A DNA stretch of 64,000 nt from Desulfobacterales bacterium (GCA_030066985.1 JASJAN010000022.1:1-64000); one strand, 5' to 3'; counted from the first letter of the stretch, positions 37,811-47,340 are shown. The notes: generated by a model not told the origin, from the sequence alone. Translations and numbers: made by a program.

Positions 37811-39640
37811 TTAAGGGGTTTTAGATTTACTTCGAAACTTTTCAAGTTGTTTTCTGTAGTAAGACCGATTTCCTTTCGCCAGCTTTAACGCCTGTTCACC
37901 GGCTTCAATGGCTTCAGCGTGCAATCCATTGACAAAATAGCTTTCCGCCAAAGTGTCATACACATGGGATGATGGGTTGAGCCCAATCGCCATTTTGGCC
38001 AGCAGCAAAGATCTTTCAGGATCGCGAAGCGATATATCTTCGCAGGTCGCATAAAACCACGCCAGGTTGTTGAGCACATGCGCATCATCTGATCGCAGCG
38101 CAAGGGATTTCTCGTAAGCTTCTTTTACACCCTGGTAATCTTCACGCTCGTAGTGCAGATCTCCCATGAGCCGGTACAAATTTGGATTATCCGGTGACTT
38201 TTGCAATTCTCTGACAATCACTTTTTCCAACACATTTTGATTCATCTTGCTGCCGATAACCCCCATATTGAGTTGATATCCCACAAGACCAATCAGCAAT
38301 ATGGCGACAAGGTAAACACCTATACTCTTTTTCACCTTCTGATCGTGGCGTCGAATCCAGCGTCTGTCGAATTCGCATTTTTGTAAATACTGGATACGTT
38401 GCCGAATAGAGAAATGGTGCCAGTTGGGTCGGTCGGCAGATTGCCCGCTGGTGGTCACAATTTTTTCAAGTGTAGAGATGAGCGGTTTTGCTGAATCAAA
38501 AAGAGAATATACATACGTATCTGCCTGGCGTTCGAAATTGCGCATATAGAATCCGAAAATGAAGCGAAAATAAACCAAAAAAACAACGATAATCACAAGG
38601 CTGAAAAGGGCTGAGAAGATGGTGGTCTGGTCAAAACCGGTTTTATTAATCAACCAGTAAACGGGCTCAGCATAAACCATACCAAAAAGAATGATATCAA
38701 AGGTCACGTAAGACAAAAGCATATAGCCGACAAAAAACATCAGGTAAAACATGAGGTGTTTTCTTTTAACATGTCCGATTTCATGAGCGATGACAGCGTC
38801 AATTTCTTCGGGTTCGAGTAGTCGCAGCAGGGAAGGGGTAACCAGGATGTAGCGAAACTTTTTGATTAAACCCATTACGCCGGCTGTAATCATTTTACCG
38901 CCGAATATTGGCCAGTATAGAATGTCAGCATAGGCAATGCCTGCTTTACGACATAGGCGTTCAATGCGCTGGCGATGCTCGCCGCTTTCGAGCGGTTTGC
39001 ATCGCCAAAATTTTTGGATCATTGCCGGGCCGACCACCGCCACTGCAACTAGAAAAAGAAGAAAGTAAATGATCTCACCTTCGGTAGTCTCAAGAAAATG
39101 AGCCGGCCATTCAAAAGGCAGGGCCTTAATCAAGTCAGCGAAGCCGGAAAGAATCAGCCAGGGCAGCAATACCGGTATGGAAAAGGTAATATTGGAAAGA
39201 ACATATGATTTTTGGGAGATGTCGCTGCGGTAAAGCTTTTTGTAAGGTCCATAGGCGCAAGTCCAAACGAGCGCGAGATAAAACACAAAAAGACCCAGAA
39301 ACAGCAACGCTTCAAGGGTTGGAATGGTTGAAAATATGGGGATGTCGATGAAAAAAGATGGCAGACTGAGGCCGTAAATATCAACAGCGAAAATCAGAAC
39401 CGCCATGATGGACTGCCGCATTAAAGTAGAATGAAATTGCGCGTCCAGCGCAGCAAAATCGTTACTCGTAATTCGCTTTTCGAGTCTGCGAAACAAAAAT
39501 GTGGTGAAATAAAAGAATAGGACAATAAAACCAATGAAAAGCGTGACGGTTTCAAGGCCGCTAAAGTTGGTCTCTTCTGACGGTTGATAGGTCAGATAAA
39601 TCAGCAGGACAACGATGAAGTATAGAAAATTTCCAAACAT
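37811..39640 (-). CDS. M48-family membrane metalloprotease with TPR tail
   Basis: The 609-residue protein has several N-terminal membrane helices, the M48 zinc motif in VIAHEIGHVKRKH, more helices around it, a Glu downstream in FERQADTYVYS, and a C-terminal region with tetratricopeptide units (LYRLMGDLHYEREDYQGVKEAYEKSLAL and further). This is the plan of HtpX/Ste24-type membrane-protein quality control with TPR repeats for partner binding. The gene is followed by the convergent small protein gene. Confidence 0.9.
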   Translation of the reverse strand: MFGNFLYFIVVLLIYLTYQPSEETNFSGLETVTLFIGFIVLFFYFTTFLFRRLEKRITSNDFAALDAQFHSTLMRQSIMAVLIFAVDIYGLSLPSFFIDIPIFSTIPTLEALLFLGLFVFYLALVWTCAYGPYKKLYRSDISQKSYVLSNITFSIPVLLPWLILSGFADLIKALPFEWPAHFLETTEGEIIYFLLFLVAVAVVGPAMIQKFWRCKPLESGEHRQRIERLCRKAGIAYADILYWPIFGGKMITAGVMGLIKKFRYILVTPSLLRLLEPEEIDAVIAHEIGHVKRKHLMFYLMFFVGYMLLSYVTFDIILFGMVYAEPVYWLINKTGFDQTTIFSALFSLVIIVVFLVYFRFIFGFYMRNFERQADTYVYSLFDSAKPLISTLEKIVTTSGQSADRPNWHHFSIRQRIQYLQKCEFDRRWIRRHDQKVKKSIGVYLVAILLIGLVGYQLNMGVIGSKMNQNVLEKVIVRELQKSPDNPNLYRLMGDLHYEREDYQGVKEAYEKSLALRSDDAHVLNNLAWFYATCEDISLRDPERSLLLAKMAIGLNPSSHVYDTLAESYFVNGLHAEAIEAGEQALKLAKGNRSYYRKQLEKFRSKSKTP

Positions 39641-39998
39641 ATATTTTCAGAATTGCTCAATTCGTTCGATTGGTTTTGTATGTTTAATTGGTTGGATTCG
39701 TCATTAAACATATGACTCAATTCAAGCAATCAAACCAATAAGACGAAACAGACTTTGAAACTACTCTGAAACTTTAATTTCGCATTCCGCAAGTTTATAT
39801 TATAATCTTGACTGGTATAGAATGGCGTCTTTTAATTTATTAGTTGTTAAAGTCTGTATAAAGGTAAAAAACAATTTTTAAAATGAGAGATTTTTTCGTT
39901 GAGCAAGGCCGCACAAGGGTTTTTGCCTGAGGCGTACTTTGAGTACGTCGAAGGCAGAAACCCGCGGAGTACGCAGCTCAGCGGAAAAAGATCCATTT
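39641..39998. other. 358-base gap with a palindromic element
   Basis: Between the M48 gene start and the end of queH the sequence is AT-rich; the M48 promoter should lie here. The last 110 bases hold the palindrome listed separately. I see no gene. Confidence 0.5.
39891..39989. repeat. 99-bp nested palindromic element
   Basis: The outer arms TTTTTTCGTTGAGC (39891-39904) and GCTCAGCGGAAAAA (39976-39989) pair with G-T wobble. The next arms GGGTTTTTGCCT and AGGCAGAAACCC are inverted copies with one mismatch, and the inner CGTAC-TTTGA-GTACG is perfect. Folded, it is one long stem-loop just after queH, so it may act as a transcription end for that operon, or be a REP-like repeat copy. Confidence 0.55.
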
Positions 39999-40529
39999 TT
40001 ATTCTCTGTAATACCGTTCTTTTTCACTATATATACACCCACAGTACTGCTGGCGGTAAAGCCCCATTTCCTTGGAACAGTCAATGCCTTCTTTCCAGCC
40101 GGCGCGAAAGTCCTGATAAAGAAAGGGCACCCCCACCGATTTGCCGATGGATTCGCCCATCGACCGAATCAAGTCGTGCTGCTGCTTTTTGCTGTATAGC
40201 AATGTGGATGAGTAATAATCAAATTTCCCGCGCTTGGCGACCAGGGCGGTTGAGCGCAGGCGGTCATGATAGCAATACTGACAGCGCTCGGACTCCCGAA
40301 AAGCGACATTTTGAATAAACCCTTCCAGATCGTACCCTTCCTGATAAATGACTTTCACATCCATCTGTTCGGCGAAGACTTCCAGGGCCTCCTGACGCTT
40401 CTGGCATTCGGTATAAGGGTGGATATTATGGCGGTAAAAAAAACCCATCACCGCCAGGCCCTCTTTCCGCATTGTTTTAACAGGGTATACAGCGCAATTT
40501 GCGCAGCAGATATGCAACAAAACTTTCAT
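39999..40529 (-). CDS. queH: epoxyqueuosine reductase QueH
   Basis: The 176-residue protein has the QueH cysteine set: HICCANC at the start, CQYCYHDR in the middle and YCGCIYSEKE at the end, which bind an iron-sulfur cluster and a metal and reduce epoxyqueuosine to queuosine in tRNA. MKVLLHICCANCAVYP is the family N-terminus. It overlaps yggS by four bases (ATGA). Confidence 0.93.
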   Translation of the reverse strand: MKVLLHICCANCAVYPVKTMRKEGLAVMGFFYRHNIHPYTECQKRQEALEVFAEQMDVKVIYQEGYDLEGFIQNVAFRESERCQYCYHDRLRSTALVAKRGKFDYYSSTLLYSKKQQHDLIRSMGESIGKSVGVPFLYQDFRAGWKEGIDCSKEMGLYRQQYCGCIYSEKERYYRE

Positions 40530-41209
40530 TGTCTTTCTCCAAAGATGGCCGTGCCGATTCGCACCAGTGTCGCGCCTTCTTGGATGGCTACTTCAAAATC
40601 ACCTGTCATCCCCATGGACAGCTCTTCCATGGACACATTCGAGATGCAGTGATCTTGGATGTCATCGCGCAGTCGGCGCAAGGCGGCAAAAAATGGCTGG
40701 ACTTTTTCCGGCTGGTAAAAGTAGGGCGGCATGGTCATCAGCCCCCTGATGGACAGGTTTTTTAATTCGCTGACCGCTGTGATCAAATGAGCTGTCTCTT
40801 CTGTTGCAATTCCGGATTTTGTATCTTCTCCGCTGATATTGACCTGAATCAGGATCGGTTGAATTTTATCCACTTTAGCGGCCTGCTTGTCGAGTTCACG
40901 AGCCAGTTTAAGCGAATCCACCGAATGAATCAGATCAAAAAGCCGCACCGCATATTTGGCCTTGTTGGATTGCAAATGACCGATAAAATGCCATGAAACA
41001 GGGTATTGAACCAGGGCCTGAAATTTATCGCGCGCTTCTTGGACATAGTTTTCGCCCAAAATAGTGACGCCGGCCTCCAGCGCCTCTCGAACCCTGTCAG
41101 GCGCAATGGTTTTGCTGACCGCAACCAGTTGCACGGACCCCGCATCCCGTCCACAGCCCTCCGCCGCTCGTTGGATACGCTCTATTATTTGATCCAGTCT
41201 CTCTTTCAT
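40526..41209 (-). CDS. yggS: YggS-family PLP-binding protein
   Basis: The 227-residue TIM-barrel protein binds pyridoxal phosphate at Lys33 in LVAVSKTI. LGENYVQEARDK and WHFIGHLQSNKAK are family signatures, and the C-terminal SMGMTGDFEVAI with VRIGTAIFGE forms the phosphate cup. YggS proteins regulate PLP homeostasis and have no known enzyme reaction. It lies between maf and queH in an operon. Confidence 0.95.
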   Translation of the reverse strand: MKERLDQIIERIQRAAEGCGRDAGSVQLVAVSKTIAPDRVREALEAGVTILGENYVQEARDKFQALVQYPVSWHFIGHLQSNKAKYAVRLFDLIHSVDSLKLARELDKQAAKVDKIQPILIQVNISGEDTKSGIATEETAHLITAVSELKNLSIRGLMTMPPYFYQPEKVQPFFAALRRLRDDIQDHCISNVSMEELSMGMTGDFEVAIQEGATLVRIGTAIFGERQ

Positions 41210-41236
41210 TTTAGATTCTAAACATAAGCATGAAGG

Positions 41237-41836
41237 TTAAAAATCTAAAGCAATCACACCTTCTTCAATCAGAAAGCTCATGACCTCGCAAACAGGCAGT
41301 CCAACCACATTGGTATAGGATCCATTGATACTTTTTACCAGAACAGACCCAATGCCCTGGATTCCATAGCCACCGGCTTTGTCAAACGGTTCACCGGTTT
41401 GAATATACCATTCGATTTCCGCATCGCAGATAATTTTAAAGCGCACGTCCGTTTTGACGACATCCGTAAAAAGCCGTCCGGTGCTTTTGCAACAAATACA
41501 ATATCCAGTATAAACTTGATGGGTTTTGCCGCTCAGGCGTCTGAGCATATCTCTGGCAGCTTCTTTAGAATCCGGTTTGCCCAGAATCTGCTGCTCGGTG
41601 CACACAATGGTGTCGGCCCCGATGATCCAGCTATCCGGGTGTTTTTCAGATATATCGGTTGCTTTGGATTCAGCCAGTGTTCTGACAAAATCATCCGGAT
41701 CAGATATTGTCACCCGTTGCTCGTCGACGTCACTGGGGATGACAGAAAAAGTAAGCCCCGCCTGTGCTAATAGATCTCGTCGCCGCGGAGAATTGGAAGC
41801 AAGAATTAGCTTGTTATGTTGTACCGCTTTATGCAT
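41237..41836 (-). CDS. maf: Maf-family nucleotide pyrophosphatase
   Basis: The 199-residue protein has LILASNSPRRRDLLAQAG, then the Maf pattern IIGADTIV and GKPDSKEAARDMLRRLSG, and the closing YTNVVGLPV. Maf proteins hydrolyse dTTP, UTP and modified nucleotides, and some affect septation. It heads an operon with yggS and queH; its 3' end lies 27 bases before the yggS start. Confidence 0.93.
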   Translation of the reverse strand: MHKAVQHNKLILASNSPRRRDLLAQAGLTFSVIPSDVDEQRVTISDPDDFVRTLAESKATDISEKHPDSWIIGADTIVCTEQQILGKPDSKEAARDMLRRLSGKTHQVYTGYCICCKSTGRLFTDVVKTDVRFKIICDAEIEWYIQTGEPFDKAGGYGIQGIGSVLVKSINGSYTNVVGLPVCEVMSFLIEEGVIALDF

Positions 41837-41880
41837 CCCAGATGATTAACAAATCCATTGATTTTTGACAAGCTGTTGCC

Positions 41881-42433
41881 CGTCATCCCTTTATTAAAAT
41901 TTTGAAACGCTCAGCCATGGTACAATTGCTGAGCGCTTGTCGAGGTCGAAGATCCGCCTCTGGAGGATTGCCGCCCTGTTGGGGCGAAGCTGAAAGCGAA
42001 GCCCAAAGCTACACTGCAGATGTCGTTCCGCCTTGTTGGGGCGTAGCTGAAAGCGAAGACCAATATAGTTTTCTATGCGGAATGGCATTTGACACTGCAG
42101 ATGCGCTAGTCCGCCATACAGGTGGAGGATAAAGATCGATAAGCCCACAGGGTTTCAAATTTTAAATATAAGAAAGATCGTATTCCTTTATATAATGTCA
42201 TCTTTTAAAATTTGAAACGTTCAACCAAGAAACCTGGGTTGAACGCTTGTTTAGGTTGCCGCATATACAAGGAAAATGTTGTTTGGCTATAGTTGACTAT
42301 GCCAAACGGCATTTGACACAGTAGATGCGGTAAGATGGGCATGTCCGCAGGATTTCAAATTTTAAATAAAAGAAAGATCATAATCCTTTATATGATGTCA
42401 TCTTTTAAAATTTGAAACGTTCAACCCAGGGAA
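41881..42433. repeat. tandem structured repeat, three units, 200-bp period between units 2 and 3
   Basis: The 697-base gap between maf and the HD-GYP gene holds three copies of a module. TTTCAAATTTTAAA at 42153-42166 and 42353-42366, and its inverse TTTAAAATTTGAAA at 42204-42217 and 42404-42417, recur exactly 200 bases apart. The inverse arm leads into a hairpin with CGTTCAACC and GGTTGAACG in unit 2; in unit 1 the same position has CGCTCAGC and GCTGAGCG, so both arms changed together. Unit 3 is cut short. GGCATTTGACAC and AGATGCG recur. Unit 1 also contains an internal repeat of CCGCC-x-TGTTGGGGCG at 41971 and 42028. It reads as structured RNA or DNA repeats, not a gene. Confidence 0.75.
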
Positions 42434-42534
42434 AAGGTATTGTAATTAATAGTTATTTTTGATATTAAATATATTTACGCTCAGTTTCGGCCGTTATTAT
42501 CTGATGTCATTAAACGCCAAGCCAACCCGTTGCC

Positions 42535-44046
42535 ATGACAGATATGCCCCCCAAAAAATACCGTATCCTGGCTGTTGACGACGATCCGGCCATTTTGGAC
42601 CTCTATCAGCAAATCTTAAACTCAGATGCCAAAAAAAATAACAGCACCGCTGTTTTCGAACTTGATTGCTGCTCTCAGGGTGAAGAGGCGGTGGAAGCTG
42701 TCAGACTTTCCATGGAATTCAAGCAGTCTTATGCAGTTGTTTTTCTTGATTTAAAAATGCCTCCTGGCCGGGATGGAGAATGGGCGGCAAAAGAAATCCT
42801 CAAACTGGACCCGCATACCAATATTGTGCTGGTTAGCGGTTTTATCCGCACCCATCCGGGTTCAACAGAAAAGCAACCCGATGCGCCTGATAAGCTGCTG
42901 TATTTGCAAAAACCGTTTCATCGCCAGGAAATTATACAATTCGCAACTGCCTTGAGCGCCAAATGGCAGGCAGAATTGGATTTGCGCAAACTTCACCTGG
43001 AAATGGAAAATTTGGTGGAGGAGCGCACGGATGCCTTGTTTAAAACCAATATAAAGCTGCGTAAGGAAGTTGTCAGCCGTCGCGAAACTGAAAAAGCCTT
43101 GCATACGAGCGAAATCAATTTCCGCAGTATGATTTATGCCAATGCGGATGGTATTTTAATCCTGGATGAGAACGCAATTGTGAGATTCATGAATCCGGCG
43201 GCGGAATCCATTTTCGGAACCAAAGCAGAGCACTTTGTGGGTCAGACCTTCGAGCATTTGATTTCTCCTGAAGAACCCACCGAGCTGGATATCACTATTG
43301 GTGATGGCACTACCATGGTGGCTGAAATGCGCGTTATTGAGACTGAGTGGAAAGGGAAAAAAGCCTATCTGGCTTCCCTGAGGGATATTACCAATCGTAA
43401 AGGCATGCAGCAGCAACTGCAGCTGAGTCTGGATCATATCAAAAAAGTAATGGACGGAACCATCCGAGCCATGGCCCTGGCAGTTGAGATGCGGGATCCT
43501 TACACATCCGGTCACCAGCACCGGGTGGCCGAGCTGGCTCAGGCCATTGCTAAAGAGATCAATTTGCCCCGTGGTGATGTTGAGGGGATATACATGGCGG
43601 CATCAATCCATGATATCGGTAAAATATCACTTCCTGCTGAAATTCTGAGCAAGCCGGTACAGCTTACAGAAATCGAAAGGAAAATGATACAGGCGCATTC
43701 AAAAGTGGGCTATGATATCTTAAAAGGCATCGATTTTTCGTGGCCGATTGCCCAGACCCTCTTACAGCACCATGAACGTTTGGACGGTTCTGGCTACCCT
43801 CATGGGCTCGGGCACAAAGAAATCTTGATTGGAGCACGCATTGTGGGGGTATCCGATGTGGTTGAGACCATGGCATCGCACCGGCCCTACCGTCCCTCGA
43901 TCGGATTGGATAAAGCCCTGGATGAAATTTTCAAGAACAAGGGCAAGCTTTATGATGAACAGGTGGTCAATGCCTGTTTGACGCTGTTTAATGAAAAAGG
44001 TTTCGAATTCTCCAAACCCCAGCATGCACTAAATCCAAATCCATAA
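42535..44046 (+). CDS. response regulator with PAS and HD-GYP domains
   Basis: The 503-residue protein has a receiver domain (residues 10-130: VDDDP, phosphate-accepting Asp in VVFLDLKMP, later Lys in LQKPF), a coiled-coil stretch with the ERTDALFKTNIKLRKEV pattern, a PAS domain (about 190-285), and an HD-GYP domain (about 320-490). The HD-GYP has HDIGKISLP and HHERLDGSGYP, so it should degrade cyclic di-GMP. No histidine kinase is adjacent. The structured repeats fill the region just upstream. Confidence 0.9.
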   Translation: MTDMPPKKYRILAVDDDPAILDLYQQILNSDAKKNNSTAVFELDCCSQGEEAVEAVRLSMEFKQSYAVVFLDLKMPPGRDGEWAAKEILKLDPHTNIVLVSGFIRTHPGSTEKQPDAPDKLLYLQKPFHRQEIIQFATALSAKWQAELDLRKLHLEMENLVEERTDALFKTNIKLRKEVVSRRETEKALHTSEINFRSMIYANADGILILDENAIVRFMNPAAESIFGTKAEHFVGQTFEHLISPEEPTELDITIGDGTTMVAEMRVIETEWKGKKAYLASLRDITNRKGMQQQLQLSLDHIKKVMDGTIRAMALAVEMRDPYTSGHQHRVAELAQAIAKEINLPRGDVEGIYMAASIHDIGKISLPAEILSKPVQLTEIERKMIQAHSKVGYDILKGIDFSWPIAQTLLQHHERLDGSGYPHGLGHKEILIGARIVGVSDVVETMASHRPYRPSIGLDKALDEIFKNKGKLYDEQVVNACLTLFNEKGFEFSKPQHALNPNP

Positions 44047-44197
44047 AATATTATCCCGTCTCTATAAAAAATCTTATTTTGTCGATATCGACGCATCGTT
44101 TAAGCGGGAAAAGATCTGCTCTGATGGGATCTTAGATTCCAAATTCCAATAACCAATAAGAAATAACGCTAAATGAGCGCTTGCGCCCAATTAGATC

Positions 44198-44226
44198 TTG
44201 AAAACCCGCCTTTATTCAGGTATCAG
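44198..44226 (+). promoter_or_regulatory. possible promoter of tRNA-Leu
   Basis: TTGAAA (44198-44203), a 17-base spacer and TATCAG (44221-44226) lie about 44 bases before the tRNA. Confidence 0.45.
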
Positions 44227-44269
44227 ACCTTTTATCATTTTGGCGTTTTACAAGAAAACGCGCTCAAGC

Positions 44270-44357
44270 GCCCGGGTGGCGGAAATGGTAGACGCAAGGG
44301 ACTTAAAATCCCTCGGTACAAAGTACCGTGCCGGTTCGATTCCGGCCCCGGGCACCA
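44270..44357 (+). tRNA. tRNA-Leu (anticodon TAA)
   Basis: A type II tRNA with acceptor stem GCCCGGG and CCCGGGC, a TAA anticodon in the loop CTTAAAA, a long variable arm (CGGTACAAAGTACCG) and an encoded CCA (44355-44357). It reads UUA and UUG. Confidence 0.93.
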
Positions 44358-44365
44358 CATACCAC

Positions 44366-44400
44366 AGCCTTCAGAAAATCCATCTGAAGGCTTTTATTTT
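44366..44400 (+). terminator. rho-independent terminator after tRNA-Leu
   Basis: AGCCTTCAG and CTGAAGGCT form a perfect nine-pair stem followed by TTTATTTT, eight bases after the encoded CCA. Confidence 0.8.
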
Positions 44401-44621
44401 AGCATCTATGGGGAAAGTATCCGGATTTCCACCATATACTAAATTTCATCTTAAAAGCTTCATTTAATTCATCAATTTCTAAAGTTTGCTTTCAAGATCC
44501 CGATAAATAAAAAAACGAGTCTTGCTTTAAGTTATTACAATTATAACAATTTTTGATTCTCTAATAATTTATAAACAGCTGTGCGGCAACGCGCATAACT
44601 TTGTGCCGGTAGTCATTGTCT

Positions 44622-45533
44622 ATGGAAAAGAGCCATATTTTAGATCTGGCTAAAACAGCCACGCTTGAAGAAAAATCTTTTCTTCACGCTGAGGACCGCC
44701 ATCCCCATTTGGTGATTTACATTGGCAACAACAGTGGTAGCCGCTATAAGCTCAAAAACGGTTCTACGACAATTGGCCGATCGTCGCAGGCGGATATTTG
44801 CATTGAAGATGAACGGATATCCCGTATTCACTGCGTCATCGAATGGACCGGAGATACGATTACGATTGAGGATAAAGGTTCAACCAACGGTACATACGTT
44901 GATGCTCGCAAAGTAAGTCGCGCTGCTCTGCCGCCCGGTGTTCCCCTTCAGCTGGGCTATTCAATAATGAAAATTGAATATAAGACTGAAACTGAAATCC
45001 GATCGGAGGAAAGCCTTTTACACCGAGCTTCTTTTGATGCGCTTACGGAAATATTTAACCGCTATCACTTTACCAAACTTGCCTTAATGGAAATGGCTTA
45101 TGCCAGAAGGCACCAGCTGCCGGTTGGCGTTATCCTGATGGATGTAGACAACTTTAAGCAGGTAAACGACATATACGGTCATCAAAGTGGTGATTTCGTC
45201 TTGGCGCAGTTTGCCAACACTGTCATTGAAAATAAACGCACTGAAGATCTTTTCGGCCGCTATGGTGGCGATGAATTTATTATTTTACCGCGCGGTGAGA
45301 TTGGCCACGAAGGGATGCTTGAGCAGTGCGAGCGTATCCGTAAGGCGATTAAAAATTTTGAGTTCTGCTTTGAGGATGCATCTGTCAGAATAACCATCTC
45401 TCTTGGTTTTCATATAATTGAGATTGGAAAAAGTGATACCGAGACGATGCTAAATGAGTTGATCGACAAGGCTGACCAGGCCCTTTATCTTGCGAAAAAA
45501 AATGGCAGAAATAGAACAGAAAGCCTGCCTTAA
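44622..45533 (+). CDS. FHA-GGDEF diguanylate cyclase
   Basis: The 303-residue protein has an FHA domain (about residues 30-125: STTIGRSSQADICIEDERISRIHCVIEW, then GSTNGTYVD) that binds phosphothreonine, then a GGDEF domain with intact RYGGDEF and an RTED five residues before it, which fits an allosteric inhibitory site. It makes cyclic di-GMP in response to a phosphorylated partner. The HD-GYP gene upstream would degrade the product. I start at the ATG at 44622; no good ribosome site is visible. Confidence 0.9.
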   Translation: MEKSHILDLAKTATLEEKSFLHAEDRHPHLVIYIGNNSGSRYKLKNGSTTIGRSSQADICIEDERISRIHCVIEWTGDTITIEDKGSTNGTYVDARKVSRAALPPGVPLQLGYSIMKIEYKTETEIRSEESLLHRASFDALTEIFNRYHFTKLALMEMAYARRHQLPVGVILMDVDNFKQVNDIYGHQSGDFVLAQFANTVIENKRTEDLFGRYGGDEFIILPRGEIGHEGMLEQCERIRKAIKNFEFCFEDASVRITISLGFHIIEIGKSDTETMLNELIDKADQALYLAKKNGRNRTESLP

Positions 45534-45939
45534 TATTCACGCTTCCTTTTTGCCCAATTTCAATTCATAGCTGATCCTGCTTAAAATCATACCTTGCGAA
45601 CTGGCATGTCGGGTAAGTCGCAGGCGAAATCCGCCAGCTCTGTTGCGCACCTCGGCACACTTTAAAATGAGCTTGAACACTGGGGCCAATTCCCAGTCTG
45701 GGAAAATGAGGGTCTTTTTAGATGTTGAATTCACGATTCAATGCTCTGTGATACAACGCCAACAGAATACTTTTGACAGCACACCAGATGATTGATAAGT
45801 AATGAGTGGCTCAATCCTACGATGCCGCGTCACGACAACGGATAACCCGCGGAGGGTATCATGAGTTGATGATCAAACCCCATTTCTCAAGGTGAGAGAT
45901 GGGGTTTTTGGTTTTTACCGCTAGTCAAAGGAGTCGGCT
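45534..45939. other. 406-base gap with a terminator
   Basis: A 65-codon frame on the minus strand (45537-45734) lacks a ribosome site; I do not annotate it. The right part contains the terminator at 45874-45914. Confidence 0.4.
45874..45914 (+). terminator. strong stem-loop followed by T run
   Basis: AACCCCATTTCTCA and TGAGAGATGGGGTT form a 14-pair stem with one G-T pair, closed by a loop of three bases and followed by TTTGGTTTTT, 26 bases before the next gene. It may also attenuate the downstream gene. Confidence 0.7.
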
Positions 45940-46656
45940 GTGGGACAGCATTTTGTATTGATTCATGGAGCTTGGCATGGACCATGGTGCTGGAAGGGCG
46001 TTATCAAAGCACTCGAGAAGGCGGGGCATACGGCCGAAGCGCCTGCGATGCCAGGGCATCGCCCGGAGGAGAAACGCTCTCAAATCAAATTTGATGATTA
46101 TGTCAAGAAAATCATCGCTACCTTGAATCGGCAACCCACTCCGGTGGTGCTGGTCGGTCATTCCAGTGCCGGTTTTTTGCTGCAGTCATCAGCGCCCCTG
46201 GCGCCTGATAAAATTGCACAACTCATTTTCCTGAATGCATTTGTGCTACCCGATGGGCAACGGCAATTTGATTTGGTGCCCCCGGAAGCCGCCGAAGGCA
46301 TGGCAGCTGCCGCCAAAGCCTCGCCCGATAATTGTGTTCCGGTTATGGAAGATTTTGTTCGCTATCAACTCATGGGCGGCGAGTCCAGGGCCATGCAGGA
46401 TGCGTTGATCGCTCAATTGGTGCCGCAACCCCTGGCGCTTTTTACAACTCCGGTTGACACCAAAGATTTTGACAACCTGACATTACCCATAAGTGTCGTT
46501 TTGTGCAAAGACGATGTTTCTTTGCCACCGGGGGCTTACACGGAGATGGCGCAAGGCTTGGGGGATGTGCATTTGATTGAAGTTGACGGCAGTCATGAAG
46601 CCCTGTTTACTCAGCCGGATGTCGTTGCTGATGCGCTGATTCGGGCGCTCAAATAA
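45940..46656 (+). CDS. alpha/beta hydrolase (esterase-like)
   Basis: The 238-residue protein has the oxyanion HGAWHGPWCWKGV, the nucleophile elbow GHSSAG, an Asp in LCKDDVSLP and His in DGSHEALFTQP, a full triad. The fold resembles the hydroxynitrile-lyase and salicylate-esterase group of small hydrolases. Substrate is unknown. A GTG start follows AAAGGAG by seven bases. Confidence 0.85.
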   Translation: MGQHFVLIHGAWHGPWCWKGVIKALEKAGHTAEAPAMPGHRPEEKRSQIKFDDYVKKIIATLNRQPTPVVLVGHSSAGFLLQSSAPLAPDKIAQLIFLNAFVLPDGQRQFDLVPPEAAEGMAAAAKASPDNCVPVMEDFVRYQLMGGESRAMQDALIAQLVPQPLALFTTPVDTKDFDNLTLPISVVLCKDDVSLPPGAYTEMAQGLGDVHLIEVDGSHEALFTQPDVVADALIRALK

Positions 46657-46722
46657 GGTGGATAGTTGGGGTCACCATTTTGTGAGACCTGATGCATTAC
46701 ACGGCCAAGAAATGGTAACGTG

Positions 46723-47340
46723 CTAGTTCAGGTGTTCGAGCCTGCGAACAGCCATTTTTGCGCTGATCAAATTATAAATTAGTTTGCAAATAAAGATGAA
46801 AACGCCAGTCGCCAGAAAACCCAGCGGTAGCGCTTTAAACATCCAACCGAAATACGCCATTAATTGATAGGATTGCGGATGGACGCGACTGTTCTCAATT
46901 TCATAAATATAGCGGACTTTTCCATCACCACCGCCCGTCCAAAAATTCAGGGTTACCTGTGTGCGGCTAGCTGAGATCGCTTCGACGGTGTAATAGCCGC
47001 TGTCATATTCATCAATCTGCACCTGACCGTTACCGGGAATCTGATATAATTCTTGTTCGACAGTCCCGTCCTCTGTTAGATAACAAAAATCTATCTGAAC
47101 TGCCGGATGACCGTCCTCTTGAGCACGTTCGATCAAAATTGGAAATGAATTTGGCCAATTATCCGTATCATAGGCGACAAACGATTTCTGTGACTCGGAA
47201 TGGGCCACATAGGCATACATACCACCTGTGATGCCAAACAAGGCGCCAACACAAAAGGCGATGCGAAATACGGTTCGACAAATGTCTTTGGCAGTATCTT
47301 TTAAGCTGATGATCCCGTCGGGGGGCATTTTCTTCGTCAT
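46723..47340 (-). CDS. membrane protein with periplasmic domain, family unknown
   Basis: The 205-residue protein has one membrane segment near residues 25-47, a beta-rich extracytoplasmic middle (VQIDFCYLTEDGTVEQELYQI, TQVTLNFWTGGGDGKVRY) and a second segment near 165-190. I do not recognise it. It is divergent from the YpfJ-like peptidase gene, with 320 bases between. Confidence 0.65.
   Translation of the reverse strand: MTKKMPPDGIISLKDTAKDICRTVFRIAFCVGALFGITGGMYAYVAHSESQKSFVAYDTDNWPNSFPILIERAQEDGHPAVQIDFCYLTEDGTVEQELYQIPGNGQVQIDEYDSGYYTVEAISASRTQVTLNFWTGGGDGKVRYIYEIENSRVHPQSYQLMAYFGWMFKALPLGFLATGVFIFICKLIYNLISAKMAVRRLEHLN

Noticed and set aside
41881-42433. CRISPR array
   Set aside because: Units are about 200 bases with structured, similar interiors, not short repeats with unique spacers, and no cas genes are present.
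45537-45734. 65-codon minus-strand frame
   Set aside because: GTG start with no ribosome site and no recognised sequence; possible but unsupported.
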